This document shows, in pieces, positions 26,039 through 35,263 of a DNA stretch of 48,038 bases (position 1 is the stretch's first letter; the number at the start of each line of letters is the position of its first letter). The notes beneath the pieces were generated by a model, which saw nothing but the letters and a program-made list of their open reading frames with translations, searched no databases and was not told where the DNA came from. The DNA is from CAZEJS01 sp964512645 (GTDB taxonomy: Bacteria > Actinomycetota > Geothermincolia > Fen-727 > Anoxymicrobiaceae). The DNA is taken from positions 1 to 48,038 of the forward strand of contig CAZEJS010000024.1 in assembly GCA_964512645.1 (NCBI GenBank), given 5' to 3'. The position numbers and the translations under genes are program-made.

Positions 26039-27070
26039 CTACGGCCTTACGGCGCCACAGAAGTTGCGCCTGGCGCTCAGACTGGCGATCCTGACAACAT
26101 CGCCGCTGTGAGGGGCGTGAATATACTGGTCGTTGCCGATATACAGCCCCACGTGACCCCACCCGCGGAATCCCAGGATGTCACCGGGCATCATCTGGCC
26201 GACGCCAAGCCAGGCCCCGCAGCGCGCCTGGTCGTATGAGCTTCTGGGGATGCGAATTCCCGCACCGTGCGCGTAGCAGTAAGTGGTCAGGCCGGAGCAG
26301 TCGAAAGAGTTGGGTCCGGTTGCGCCCCACACGTAGGGCTTGCCCAGTTGGGCGTATGCCACATCGACGACGCCGGGGTGAGGCGTGCCGGGTGGAATGG
26401 AGTTCCTGGTATAAGCGTAAGGAATTCTCGAGGCGACCCTGGTCCCGCTGCGGCTGCCGGCGGCGGCCTGTGCGGCAAGCGCCTGCCTTATCTGGTCCTC
26501 CACGGCCGCGAGCTTCCCCCTGGACCGGGAGAGGGCGGTTTCGACTTCGGCCTTGCTGTCGGCCATCTCCCGCCTGGCCGCTTCCTGTTCGCTCTTCTGC
26601 GCCTGGAGCTCGCCCCTCCGGGCCTCCAGACGCGCCCGGGCATCCTTCACCCCTCTGACCAGTGTAGCGTCGGTGGCTCCGACCTTCTTCACCAGGTCGA
26701 TGCCGACCAGGAACTGGTCGAAGTTCCTGGAGCTGGCGACCACGTCCACGAACCCCGTCCGATGAGATACGTACATCGCCCGGGCGCGCCTGTTGAGCGC
26801 GGCTTGCCGGCGGGCCAGTTCCCTTTCGGCGGCGGTTATCTGTTCGGTGTTCTCTTCTATCAGGTGCTTCGTCTGCGCCAGCCGGTCACAGGCGGACTTG
26901 TAACGCTCGATCGCGCTCTCGACATTCTGCTCCATCTGGCTGACTTCGCGCTGGGCGTCAGCCTTTTTTTGCTCCAGCGTCTGAGCAACGGCGAACCCGG
27001 GCACGGACAGGAACAGGAGCGCAACGGCGATTGCCATGCCCGCTTTGAACCAGAGGCGGTTCTTTCTCAA
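26039..27070 (-). CDS. Secreted NlpC/P60 (C40) peptidoglycan hydrolase with coiled-coil N-terminus
   Basis: This 343-aa exported enzyme has a signal peptide (hydrophobic run ending GFAVAQ near residue 30). A long coiled coil follows (about 35-200, rich in Glu, Arg, Gln, Ala), then a C-terminal C40 peptidase domain. The catalytic Cys is in FDCSGLT, the His in WGHVGLY, and a third polar residue in YIHAP. It cleaves peptide stems of the cell wall, and the coiled coil probably regulates or localises it, as in RipA-like actinobacterial proteins. TTG 27070 is chosen because it begins a proper signal sequence; the 28 codons before it look non-coding. A promoter lies at 27180-27208 and a hairpin at 27096-27115. 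Confidence 0.88.
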   Translation of the reverse strand: MRKNRLWFKAGMAIAVALLFLSVPGFAVAQTLEQKKADAQREVSQMEQNVESAIERYKSACDRLAQTKHLIEENTEQITAAERELARRQAALNRRARAMYVSHRTGFVDVVASSRNFDQFLVGIDLVKKVGATDATLVRGVKDARARLEARRGELQAQKSEQEAARREMADSKAEVETALSRSRGKLAAVEDQIRQALAAQAAAGSRSGTRVASRIPYAYTRNSIPPGTPHPGVVDVAYAQLGKPYVWGATGPNSFDCSGLTTYCYAHGAGIRIPRSSYDQARCGAWLGVGQMMPGDILGFRGWGHVGLYIGNDQYIHAPHSGDVVRIASLSARRNFCGAVRP

Positions 27071-27095
27071 ATCCTCACTCTCCCATGAAACGAAT

Positions 27096-27115
27096 GCGGG
27101 CCCTTGCGGACCCGC
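27096..27115 (-). promoter_or_regulatory. 5'-UTR hairpin upstream of the NlpC/P60 gene
   Basis: An 8-bp stem (27096-27103 with 27108-27115, one G-U pair on the minus strand) carries a GCAA tetraloop. It lies 26 bases before the start codon in the predicted leader. It could affect mRNA stability or translation. Confidence 0.4.
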
Positions 27116-27179
27116 CGTAAATCTCGTTCTGCCACTTGCCGAAGAAATCCACAAACCCGTTCGTGTTGAAACTGTTAAG

Positions 27180-27208
27180 AAGATACACTACTTGAAGTCT
27201 TTTGGCAA
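27180..27208 (-). promoter_or_regulatory. Sigma-A-type promoter for the NlpC/P60 gene
   Basis: On the minus strand TTGCCA (27208-27203) is followed after 17 bp by TATCTT (27185-27180). Five of six and four of six bases match consensus. This would give a leader of about 100 nt. Confidence 0.55.
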
Positions 27209-27316
27209 GAATAGAGCAACCCCAATTGCCAACGATTGGCATTAGCGTCGACCTCGGAGGTTCGGTGCGACGCAGCGGGGAAGCGCCGCCCCGGGGACGA
27301 CTCCGGACGAAGCGAA

Positions 27317-27592
27317 TCAGTCTTTCCTGGCTTTCTTCGCGCCGCCCCCGTGCCAGGCGATGTCCAGCAGTACTCCGAGGACGACCCACAGCCAGCCGAT
27401 GCCGGTGACGCCGGTGCGAGGCGTGTAGACGGCCGAATAGATGATGGTCGTGAAGGGGAGAAAGAGAAGGCCGAGAAACGGCCACAGGAAACCGCCGTGG
27501 AACGCCCTGGAGACGTACGGTGTCCATATCCACATCACCAGCAGCGCTACCCTCGGCATGAAGAGAGCAAGCAAGGCTATGAGACAGCCCAT
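27317..27592 (-). CDS. Small membrane protein, three predicted helices
   Basis: This 91-aa protein is mostly hydrophobic, with predicted membrane segments near 1-25, 30-52 and 62-80 and a basic C-terminal tail (KKARKD) that should face the cytoplasm. AAGGAG lies six bases before ATG 27592. I do not recognise a named family. It is on the same strand as the NlpC/P60 gene, 109 bp upstream of that gene's own promoter, so it is probably a separate unit. Its 297-bp gap to the ferredoxin gene shows a hairpin (TCGCCG/CGGCGA, near 27642-27658) but no gene. Confidence 0.75.
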   Translation of the reverse strand: MGCLIALLALFMPRVALLVMWIWTPYVSRAFHGGFLWPFLGLLFLPFTTIIYSAVYTPRTGVTGIGWLWVVLGVLLDIAWHGGGAKKARKD

Positions 27593-27889
27593 GTTCGACT
27601 CCTTTCTACTCTCATTTTAACAGCAATCCCGTTCCGACAACTCGCCGCTTCTCGGCGAACCGGCTACTCCTTCGAGCGCGCCGGAGATGGGGTTTGCCGT
27701 GAAGGATATGTGGATTCCTGGGCCGGGCGCGTTCTTCGGGGTCGCCTGTTCAATTGCCGCGAGGGTCTCGTTCGACCCGGCCTTGATCCTGCCGTGGACG
27801 TCGCAGGCCCTGTGAAGAGTTCTCGGGTGAACGACACGGGAGAAGCATCGCCGGCGGCTGTCGCTCTAGAGCCGCCGGGCGGTGTCACG

Positions 27890-28174
27890 CTAGCCGTACT
27901 CTATTACCACCCCGGTGCCGCCCCTGGGGTACTGGAAGTCGATGGCCTCGCGGTCGCATATCTCCCAGCACCCGGCGCACTCCAGGCACAACGAGCGGTA
28001 ATTGGGCGCCAGCCGGGCCTTGCCGTCCCTGACCGACCAGAGGCTGAACGAACACACCATCGTGCAGCGGCCGCACCCGTCGCACTTCGACTCGTCGAGA
28101 GAGATGAAGTCTCCGGTTGACTCCTCGCCCACCCTGTTGACAAGCTCCTTCAGGCTGATGTCGATGTCAGCCAT
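27890..28174 (-). CDS. FixX-like ferredoxin
   Basis: This 94-aa ferredoxin has two Cys groups. One is CDGCGRCTMVC and the other is CLECAGCWEIC, in an order that resembles FixX, the ferredoxin partner of FixC and ETF-quinone oxidoreductases. The start is ATG 28174 with GGGAGGTGA nine bases upstream. It starts one base after the stop of the flavoprotein gene, so they are co-translated. It is the last gene of the seven-gene operon. It probably accepts electrons from the flavoprotein or donates to a quinone or other acceptor. Electron flow direction is inference. Confidence 0.88.
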   Translation of the reverse strand: MADIDISLKELVNRVGEESTGDFISLDESKCDGCGRCTMVCSFSLWSVRDGKARLAPNYRSLCLECAGCWEICDREAIDFQYPRGGTGVVIEYG

Positions 28175-28175
28175 G

Positions 28176-29702
28176 TCACTTCACCTCCCTGCCGCAGGCG
28201 CTTCCTCCGGCCGGAGCGCCCCTCCTGTTGCCCCCGAGGCTGCCCCTCGGCAGCGGCGCATCCTGCCGGGCGGCCGGGTCCAGGAAAGGCGCCAGGGACT
28301 TCGAGAGCCGGGCCAGGACCTTGAAGTACGTGTCATCCGGCAGGTGTTTCAGCCCGGGCATGCGCGGCTTCAACTGGAGCAGGATTCGTTTCACGTTCTT
28401 CGGCCAGATGCCCCGGGCCAGCGGCTTGATGTAGGTGGAGCCGAACTCCCCGAACTCCGGGGCGAGGTCGAGGAGGTGCCCCAGGTGGTGGTTCAGGCAG
28501 TCCATGTGGGCGTCGCCCCAGTCGAAGACGATCGAGAACGGGTGGAGCATCGAGAACTCCAGCAGCAACTGGATCTGCCTGGTCATGAGCGCCGGGTCGA
28601 AGATGCTGGAATCCCAGAGGTCAACGTACTCGGGGCCGAACTCGTGTTCCTTGCCGAGGTCGGACGCCTTCCATCTCCGTTCGTACTCGGTAAGCGCGCG
28701 TTCGGAGACGTCGCCTCTCGAGAGCGCCCACTCCGCGGTCTGAGCCGCGATGATGCCGGAGGTTACCGCGTGCCAGATGCCCTCGGCTTCGAGCGGGCAG
28801 GGAAATCCGGCCGCGTCTCCGACCAGCATCATGCCCCCGGTATAGCTCCTGACCGGCGCTTTCAGCCAGGGGAGCAGGTGCGCCTGGTACTCGCGGGGCC
28901 TGGCGTCCACCGCTCTGCACATCGCCTGGAACGGAGGTATCTTGAGGACATCCTTGATCATCTCCAGCGGTTTCTTGTTCCAGTCCTTGCGCAGCCACTG
29001 CCCGCAGCCGATGTGGAACCCGTCCTTGAAGTTGACCTGGTAGGTCCCGTAGAGCGGTCCGAACCACACCCACTCGGCGTTGCCGATGACGTCGTCCATC
29101 TTCTGCTCGTCGCAGGAGAAATCCAGCTGTGGGACCAGGGTGCACCCGCCGCCCCAGCGGTTGCGCATCCCGGATTTGCGGGCCATGGTGGACATCGCGC
29201 CGTCAGCGGCGATCACCACGCCGGCCTTGACGGTGTCTTCGGAGTCGGTCTTGACCCCGGTGACGACGCCGCCCTCCATGAGCACGTCGCTGACACGAGT
29301 CGAACATCGAAGTTCCGCGCCGGCGGAGACCGCGAGGTCCGCGAGGAAAGGATCGAGGTCTTTCCTGTAGATGCTCACACCGTCCATGCCATGCGGCCAG
29401 CGGGTTGCGCAGAGGTCGGAGCCGGTGGTGCCGCTCCGGTACCTGAGGCGGTCGTTCTCGTCCAGGAGGTTGATCACGACCATTTCCACCAGGCGCGCAG
29501 ACGGCAGTTTGCGGATCTTCTCCATGAGTTCCGGGTAATCTCTCCACCACCTCTGGCCCAGGCCGCATCCCGAAGAGTTTTTCTCTCCGGGTTTCCTGCC
29601 CCGCTCGAAGAAGACCGTTTTGAGGCCGCTGTCCGCCGCGGTCTTTGCCGCCATAGACCCGCCCGGACCCGCACCGACAACAACGACATCGAACTCTTCC
29701 AT
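28176..29702 (-). CDS. FixC-like/geranylgeranyl-reductase-family flavoprotein
   Basis: This 508-aa flavoprotein has the FAD motif VVVGAGPGG at the start, ERGRKPGEK after it, and the GDAAGFPCPLEAEG segment near residue 300. Together these define the FixC/ETF-QO/geranylgeranyl-reductase superfamily. A C-terminal extension (about 380-508) has no Cys-rich Fe-S site; that function may be supplied by the separate ferredoxin gene, as with FixC and FixX. ATG 29702 is preferred over TTG 29717 because of the AAGGGGG ribosome site. The protein may take electrons from the Fe-S protein or oxidases upstream and pass them to the membrane pool. It could also reduce prenyl double bonds, but the neighbours favour an electron-transfer role. 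Confidence 0.85.
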   Translation of the reverse strand: MEEFDVVVVGAGPGGSMAAKTAADSGLKTVFFERGRKPGEKNSSGCGLGQRWWRDYPELMEKIRKLPSARLVEMVVINLLDENDRLRYRSGTTGSDLCATRWPHGMDGVSIYRKDLDPFLADLAVSAGAELRCSTRVSDVLMEGGVVTGVKTDSEDTVKAGVVIAADGAMSTMARKSGMRNRWGGGCTLVPQLDFSCDEQKMDDVIGNAEWVWFGPLYGTYQVNFKDGFHIGCGQWLRKDWNKKPLEMIKDVLKIPPFQAMCRAVDARPREYQAHLLPWLKAPVRSYTGGMMLVGDAAGFPCPLEAEGIWHAVTSGIIAAQTAEWALSRGDVSERALTEYERRWKASDLGKEHEFGPEYVDLWDSSIFDPALMTRQIQLLLEFSMLHPFSIVFDWGDAHMDCLNHHLGHLLDLAPEFGEFGSTYIKPLARGIWPKNVKRILLQLKPRMPGLKHLPDDTYFKVLARLSKSLAPFLDPAARQDAPLPRGSLGGNRRGAPAGGSACGREVK

Positions 29703-29743
29703 AGGGACCCCCTTCAAGAGTTCGCGAGCACCGCTTATGACTC

Positions 29744-31006
29744 TCAGCCGCCGGTTGACTTTATCACGATGTCGGCAACGTCGTATATCTCCAGGCCCAG
29801 CCCGGCCTCCCGGGCGGTTTCCTTAAACACCCTTTCGCACCAGGGGCATGCGGTGGCCAGCGCGTCGGCACCGGTTGCCGCTGCCTCCTCGAGCCGCTCA
29901 GCGGCCGCCCAGGAGGCGAAGTCGGGAAACGCCTCGTAGACGCCGCCTCCCGCGCCGCAGCACAGCGAGTACTCGCGTATACGCTCCATCTCCACGAGCT
30001 CGAGGCCCGGCACGGCGCGGAGAAGGTCCCTGGGGGCGTCGTAGCACCCATTTCTTCCGGACCGCTTCATGCTCATCGGCCTTTCCAGCTTGCTGCCGTT
30101 CCACTGCCCCAGGAACGGCTCGGCCATTCTCCCGAGGTGGCAGGGGTCGTGGTAGGTGACCTTGAGCGGGACGCTTCGGGTGGGGTTCAACCTTCCGAGG
30201 CCGACCATCTCCGCCAGGTATTCGGTGGCGTGCACAACCCTGCAGGGGAGTTCCTTGCCCATGCGCGGGTAGAGGAACCTGAACGCAGCGTACCCGTCGG
30301 AGCAGGCGGTGACCAGGGTGCTCGCGCCGGACGCCTTCACCCTCGAGAGCATGTCCTCGGCGTAGTTGGACGCATCGCCGCGGTACCCAAGCTCGTAAGC
30401 CCTGGCTCCGCAACAGGACTCATCCCGGCCGGCGATGCCGACGTCGACTCCTGCCGCGAGCAGCAGCCCCACGACCCCACGGACCGTGTCCCGGAGTTCC
30501 TCGTCGTAGGAGAAGCGGCACCCGGCGTGGAAGATGACCTCCGCCCGCTGGGTGCTTATGTCTTTCACCGGGAGGCCGGTCGCCCAGTCCCCGCGCTTCT
30601 CTTTGGGGTGCCCGATGACGTTGTCGTCCTTTTTCATCGCGTCGATCATCGCCATGTGCTCGATGATGAGCTGGCCATTCTCGACGCAGTGCGCCCGGAG
30701 CTCTAGAAGCACCTCCGTGAGGTCGATATCGTCCCGGTAGACCTTGCATGCGGTGTCGCAGGCGCCGCACATCTGGCAGCGGTATATCATCTCCGTCACG
30801 TCGTCGTTCAGCTCGCTGCGGCCCTGCAGCGTCGATAGCGCCGTAATCATGCGGCCCGAGCCGGAGTACGAGTGGAAGTTGTACCGCATCATCGAGGGGC
30901 AGTTCTTGGCGAACCTCCAGCTCTTGATCTGATTGTAAGGGACCCACTTGCAGCTGGAGCAACGTGAGCAGCCTTCCATGTCGTTGCGGTAGTCCTCGAG
31001 CGCCAT
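29744..31006 (-). CDS. CCG-domain Fe-S protein (HdrD/GlcF-like)
   Basis: This 420-aa iron-sulfur subunit resembles the GlcF, LutA and HdrD proteins that accept electrons from FAD-linked oxidases. The N-terminus holds two ferredoxin-type clusters (CSRCSSCKW with later NCPS, and CQMCGACDTACK). Two CCG domains follow: GCRFSYDEE with ESCCGA, and DPCHLGRM with LCCGAGGG plus a late ACPWC. CCG domains bind non-cubane clusters at which disulfides or quinones react in relatives. The ATG directly follows the stop codon of the upstream oxidase gene, with GGGGGTGGAG as ribosome site. It likely couples the oxidase to the flavoprotein downstream. Confidence 0.88.
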   Translation of the reverse strand: MALEDYRNDMEGCSRCSSCKWVPYNQIKSWRFAKNCPSMMRYNFHSYSGSGRMITALSTLQGRSELNDDVTEMIYRCQMCGACDTACKVYRDDIDLTEVLLELRAHCVENGQLIIEHMAMIDAMKKDDNVIGHPKEKRGDWATGLPVKDISTQRAEVIFHAGCRFSYDEELRDTVRGVVGLLLAAGVDVGIAGRDESCCGARAYELGYRGDASNYAEDMLSRVKASGASTLVTACSDGYAAFRFLYPRMGKELPCRVVHATEYLAEMVGLGRLNPTRSVPLKVTYHDPCHLGRMAEPFLGQWNGSKLERPMSMKRSGRNGCYDAPRDLLRAVPGLELVEMERIREYSLCCGAGGGVYEAFPDFASWAAAERLEEAAATGADALATACPWCERVFKETAREAGLGLEIYDVADIVIKSTGG

Positions 31007-32485
31007 CTACTCCACCCCCTTGAAGCAGAGCTTGTCAGGGTTGAGGACCCCCCGGGGGTCGAGCATCTCCTTCAGCCGGCGCAGCGCCTCGACGGTGTCG
31101 GGGCACCTTGCGTAGGCGAGGTCCGACCACTCTCCGTACGGCCGCGAGAAGAACGCGCCCGCATCGGTGAGCGCGCGGCTCGCCGACGTGAACAACGCTC
31201 TCGCTTTCTCCGTGTTCGCCGGGTCGTGGTATATGTCGAACTGGAGGTGGCAGGCCCTGCCGTGTTGTATCGGCTGGACGTAGACGCCCAGCTCGTCGGC
31301 GGGATAACCGTGCTCCCGGGCAGTGGACTCCATCAGGGCGATGAAGTCGCCGACCCGGTCCAGCGTGGTGAGGAAGAATATCTCCATGAAGGCGCCCTTC
31401 GGCCGCAGCTTGTAGTACGGGTCGGGGCTGGGCGCGGAGATGGCTTTCTCGACCTCACGCGCCGTGACGCCCGGCAATTCGTCCACCGGCTCGAGGCCGG
31501 AGGCACGGGCGTGGGCGGCGAGGTCCTGCTCCTGGTAGGCGACCCGCTTCTCCGGCAGGTACTCGAACCCGGAGACTCCGTAGACCAGCGTGTAGGGGGC
31601 CAGGCTGCCCGCGAGCTCGCCTATCTCGTTCGGGTCCGTCTTCACCATGCACGCAAGGGCCCGAGCGCCCAGGATGAAGAACTCATCGGCCAGCTTAGGC
31701 TTGAGCGCCCTGTAAGAGAAGTCCACCAGCGGCTCGACCTCTTTCGAGGGCAGGAAATGCAACCGGTGTATCGAGGGCCGGAGCTCGAGCTTGACCGTGG
31801 CCCAGGTCACCGCGGCCAGGGTTCCTTGAGAACCCTGCACTATCCTCATGAAATCCGTCTGTGCGGGACCCATGGGGTTCTTCTGAGCCAGGCCCCTGTC
31901 CCACTGCTGCTGGAGGCTGCCGGGGCCGGCCGCCGATCCGGTGCGGAACAGGTCTCCCGATCCGAAGACAAGCTCGGTGCAGAGGAGGGGGTCGGTCATG
32001 TCCCAGTGGAATCGCGGCACAGTGATGGGTTCGCGCTCGAGACAGCTGGCCAGGACCGACTTGGTCGAGCGGGGGAGCAGCGGCATCAGCACCTGCAGGC
32101 CGGCTTTCCGCGCCTCGGACTGCAGGCGGGCGAAGGTAACGCCGGGCTCGATGAGGGCGACCTTGTTCCGGCGGTCAACACGCTGGACCCCGTCCATCGT
32201 GGACATGTCGACGATCACCGCGTCACGGGAGGGGGCGGTGTCTCCCCGGAGGCGGGGCGGGCCAGAGGATGAGAATATCAACTTGAAGTCCGACTCGTTG
32301 GCCAGCAACACCAGCCTGCGCACCTGCCCGGCGTTCGATGGCCTGGCCGCCAGCAGTGGCCTGCCCCCGCCGCCATCGTCCTCGGGCGCGAAACCGGCGA
32401 GGAACTCCGGGTCGTCGAGGACGCGCCCGGGTCCCAGCAGGTCCTCCAGCTTCTCTTTCAGCGAGGATACGTCCTGCCGGCTCAT
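31007..32485 (-). CDS. FAD-linked oxidase, GlcD-like
   Basis: This 492-aa protein belongs to the vanillyl-alcohol-oxidase superfamily. The FAD domain covers about 20-220, with the ALIEPGVTF motif and the LVFGSGDLF stretch, and the end shows the typical LDPRGVLNPDK motif. In GlcD, DLD and related enzymes the substrate is a 2-hydroxy acid and electrons go to a GlcF-like subunit, here the next gene. It starts 1 bp after the stop of the small orphan gene. The central region (about 230-400) does not obviously match lactate or glycolate oxidases, so the substrate may be different. Confidence 0.87.
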   Translation of the reverse strand: MSRQDVSSLKEKLEDLLGPGRVLDDPEFLAGFAPEDDGGGGRPLLAARPSNAGQVRRLVLLANESDFKLIFSSSGPPRLRGDTAPSRDAVIVDMSTMDGVQRVDRRNKVALIEPGVTFARLQSEARKAGLQVLMPLLPRSTKSVLASCLEREPITVPRFHWDMTDPLLCTELVFGSGDLFRTGSAAGPGSLQQQWDRGLAQKNPMGPAQTDFMRIVQGSQGTLAAVTWATVKLELRPSIHRLHFLPSKEVEPLVDFSYRALKPKLADEFFILGARALACMVKTDPNEIGELAGSLAPYTLVYGVSGFEYLPEKRVAYQEQDLAAHARASGLEPVDELPGVTAREVEKAISAPSPDPYYKLRPKGAFMEIFFLTTLDRVGDFIALMESTAREHGYPADELGVYVQPIQHGRACHLQFDIYHDPANTEKARALFTSASRALTDAGAFFSRPYGEWSDLAYARCPDTVEALRRLKEMLDPRGVLNPDKLCFKGVE

Positions 32486-32486
32486 G

Positions 32487-32858
32487 TCAGACCCCCCCGC
32501 ACGCTCGTCCGCCGCCGCCTGCCTGGGCCTCGATCGCCTTCACCAGCCTGCGGGCCAGGAGGCCTTTCACGGCGTTCCTGACCGCGTTTACCTCCAGGCT
32601 TCGCGAGGCGACCGACATGACAGGGTCGCTGGCGGCGAGCTTCAGCAGCAGACCGGCGTGCGACAACAGGCCGTTTGCCCTCATGACCGTCCGCTCGGTA
32701 GCTTCGTCGAGCATGTTCACCAGGTCTCCCATCCGCCGGCCGGTCTCGAGTATCGCCGAATCGAGCGCGTCTCCGGTGATGGACATGAACTTGTCGAGCA
32801 CGCCGTGCCGGTAGGCCGAGGCCATCACATCGAACACGAGGCCTTCCTCGAGGGGCAA
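32487..32858 (-). CDS. Orphan operon protein, unknown function
   Basis: This 123-aa helical protein is between two FAD-oxidase genes. The start is TTG 32858, with GGAGGTGATC nine bases upstream. The sequence has repeated aliphatic-charged heptads (SITGDALDSA, RRMGDLVNMLDEA, VKGLLARRLVKAI) and two Cys at most, so it is probably a soluble helical bundle without a metal site. The C-terminus is Gly-rich with one Cys. I do not recognise a family. Tight packing in the operon (1 bp to the next gene) suggests that it is an assembly or structural subunit of the oxidase complex, which is inference. Confidence 0.75.
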   Translation of the reverse strand: MPLEEGLVFDVMASAYRHGVLDKFMSITGDALDSAILETGRRMGDLVNMLDEATERTVMRANGLLSHAGLLLKLAASDPVMSVASRSLEVNAVRNAVKGLLARRLVKAIEAQAGGGGRACGGV

Positions 32859-32876
32859 ATCGGATCACCTCCGTCT

Positions 32877-34520
32877 CTATTCGGGCGGTCCCTCTTCCGT
32901 CCAGGTACGCGCCTCGATGAGCTTCTCGAACCTCTTCCTCATCACGGGGTCTATCTTCGACAAGTCGAAATCGACCTCGTCGCAGTACATCCCGGTGTCA
33001 GCAGTCTTGTTGCCGTCCACGGAAGCGGATATCTTCTTCTGCCAGCTGGTGTAGTGACCCATCATGGGGCTGATGACTTTGCGCAGGCGGGCGTCGGTTG
33101 ACGAGAGCGGTTCCATGCAGCGCTCGATAGCCTCGACCGAGAACTCGACGAATATCGGCTCCAGCGACGCGAGGTGGTCCGGGTTCCTGGGGTCGTACTG
33201 GAAGATCTCCTCGCAGTGGGCCCAGCAGTTGTCCTCGTAGGTTGTCATGTACGGGTTGTCCGCCATGTCGTCGAGGATGCCTCCCCTGTCTATCCACCGC
33301 TGCTTGACCGTCTCGCCCATCTGGGCCCAGTCCATCTGGGTGTCCCAGGTCTCGTTGCGGTCCAGCGCGGTGAACATCTGCCCGCCCATCCTGAAGACGA
33401 CCGGCACCGCCGTGCTGCGCAGGAAGTTCATCAGGAACATGCTGATTATGGGGCGAGCCCGGGTGAGGTTGACGACCACACCGCCGTACTGCCGGGCTAT
33501 CTCCTGGAGCACCCCCTCCTTCCAGGCCATCTCGCCGTCGGAGTCGGCGACCATGATAAGGGTGGAGCCCCACTTCAGGTCGCGGGTGAGCGCCGACTTC
33601 AGAGCCCCGGCACCGGTGAGCTTTTTCATCAGGTGGGGGGTGGCGATCGAGACGGTCGCGCCGAGCCCGGTGCGGGTGAATATGTAACAGAGCTGCGATT
33701 CGTTTATCTTGTAGACGGCCTCGTCCTGGCGGGCGCGGTCGGGCCAGAAGCACATGCAGAAGCGCAGCCTGTCGGGCACCTCGGACTGCGCGTCGAGCAG
33801 GAGGCCTTCGGTTCTGACCTGCTCGGGCCCGGGCCAGTTGTACAGCTTGACCGCCGCTTTGGTGAATATGCCAAGCCCGCTCAGAGCGCCCGTGGATCCC
33901 CTGACGATCCCGCGCAGCGAGGGACCGGGCCCGTCCCCGCAGAACCAGCCCAGGCCGGATCCGAGCGTGCCGAGCCGCAGGACCTCGCCGTCGGGGAGGA
34001 CCCACTCGGCGCCGAGAAGGTTGCGTCCGCTGTAGCTCATGTACACGCAGTCCCAGCCGACCCCCCACCCGGAAGTGGCGCTCGCCAGCGGCGAACATGA
34101 CGGCCCGGCCCCGATGATATGGGTGTTGAGACCGACCTTCATTGCTTCGGCCTGCAACTGCGCTCCGCAGACGTAAGGCTCCAGGACCGCGAACATGTTC
34201 TTCTCGTCTATGTCGATGATGCGGTTCATGCGGCGCAGGTCCACCTGGACGACATCGTCGCCGGTGACCGAACTGTAGGCGCCCCACCCGGTGGAGAACG
34301 CTTTGAACTTCAGCCCGTTCCTGCCCAGGGCCTTCACCACCTCCTGCACCTCCCCGGTGGTGGAGGGGAGGACCACGGCCACGGGCCGGATGACCCAGCG
34401 CTCCGGGTTGTCATTGGCAAAAGGCTGCCAGGCATAGCAGTCGAGGACCGCTGGCTCGCGCGAGACGTTCTCGGCTCCTACCGCTTCTTCCAGCTCACGG
34501 TACGCCTTGTCGGTTATCAT
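32877..34520 (-). CDS. FAD-linked oxidase, VAO superfamily, second type
   Basis: This 547-aa protein has a VAO-type FAD domain (FAD_binding_4) with VVLPSTTGEVQ, FAVLEPYVCG and a Gly/Ser-rich segment ASATSGWGVG. It differs from the GlcD-like gene of the same operon in length and in the C-terminal domain, which is long and contains Trp-rich and aromatic stretches. ATG 34520 has GGAGGAG at good spacing, while the longer reading frame to 34595 overlaps the TetR gene and is unlikely. It follows TetR by 13 bp and should be the first enzyme expressed. It may oxidise an aromatic or alcoholic substrate as VAO family members do, but no substrate can be assigned. Confidence 0.83.
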   Translation of the reverse strand: MITDKAYRELEEAVGAENVSREPAVLDCYAWQPFANDNPERWVIRPVAVVLPSTTGEVQEVVKALGRNGLKFKAFSTGWGAYSSVTGDDVVQVDLRRMNRIIDIDEKNMFAVLEPYVCGAQLQAEAMKVGLNTHIIGAGPSCSPLASATSGWGVGWDCVYMSYSGRNLLGAEWVLPDGEVLRLGTLGSGLGWFCGDGPGPSLRGIVRGSTGALSGLGIFTKAAVKLYNWPGPEQVRTEGLLLDAQSEVPDRLRFCMCFWPDRARQDEAVYKINESQLCYIFTRTGLGATVSIATPHLMKKLTGAGALKSALTRDLKWGSTLIMVADSDGEMAWKEGVLQEIARQYGGVVVNLTRARPIISMFLMNFLRSTAVPVVFRMGGQMFTALDRNETWDTQMDWAQMGETVKQRWIDRGGILDDMADNPYMTTYEDNCWAHCEEIFQYDPRNPDHLASLEPIFVEFSVEAIERCMEPLSSTDARLRKVISPMMGHYTSWQKKISASVDGNKTADTGMYCDEVDFDLSKIDPVMRKRFEKLIEARTWTEEGPPE

Positions 34521-34533
34521 CGGCTCCTCCAGG

Positions 34534-35205
34534 TCATGTCGTCGCGCGCTTCCGCTTCTGTCGCCCCGGTAGCGGATTCGACGCCGCCCCGGCAATCAGC
34601 ATGTCAACCGCCTCCTCGAAAAGCTTCGGGTAAGGACCGGCGTGGACGCTCGCCTGGTCGCCCACCAGCGCCAGGTCCAGCAGTCCGGTCGCCGACCTCC
34701 AGGCGATGACCGCGAACACGTAAGGGTCAACTTCCTCCCTGACGAGCCCCGCCCTACGGCTTTCCTCCACCAGCCCCGCCACGTATTCGAGCAGGCGCCC
34801 TGTGTGCATCGATATCCTCTCCACCAGCTCCCCGGGGAGGTTCGCCCGGGCGCTCTCGGTCAGGAAGTACTGGGTCATGCGGAAGTACTCGCGGTGCTCC
34901 ATGCAGTGGTCGACAAACGCGAGGTACATCGCCCTGCCCTTCTCGAGCAGCCCGAGATCGGAGTCCATTATCCGGCGCAGGGATTCCTCAACGGCTTGAA
35001 AGCTCTCGAGGACAACGGTCACGTACAGCTCGTCCTTGCTGGCGAAGTAGAGGTAGACCGTGCCCTTGCTCAAGTTGGCGGCGTCGGCTATCTCGCCGAC
35101 CGTGGTGTCCTGGTACCCCTTTTCGTAGAAGAGCCTGCTCGCGGCATCGAGGATGGCGCTGCGGCGCTCGAACTTCTCTTTTTCCTTACGCGTTGCAACG
35201 CTCAT
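34534..35205 (-). CDS. TetR-family transcriptional regulator
   Basis: This 223-aa repressor has a classical TetR DNA-binding domain (about 14-60): helix ILDAASRLFYEKGY, then TTVGEIADAANLSKGTVYLYF with the conserved KGTVYLYFASKDEL. The C-terminal ligand domain (about 70-215) is helical, and its small-molecule ligand is unknown. It is the first gene of the operon and is expressed from a promoter whose spacer contains a perfect palindrome, which suggests autoregulation. The start has AAGG-type pairing. The effector is probably the substrate of the oxidases, or its CoA ester. Confidence 0.93.
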   Translation of the reverse strand: MSVATRKEKEKFERRSAILDAASRLFYEKGYQDTTVGEIADAANLSKGTVYLYFASKDELYVTVVLESFQAVEESLRRIMDSDLGLLEKGRAMYLAFVDHCMEHREYFRMTQYFLTESARANLPGELVERISMHTGRLLEYVAGLVEESRRAGLVREEVDPYVFAVIAWRSATGLLDLALVGDQASVHAGPYPKLFEEAVDMLIAGAASNPLPGRQKRKRATT

Positions 35206-35263
35206 GAGGACGCCTTCTCGGTGAGGTACCCGTTGTCGCAGTCCCGCATGTTGACCGTGAGTT

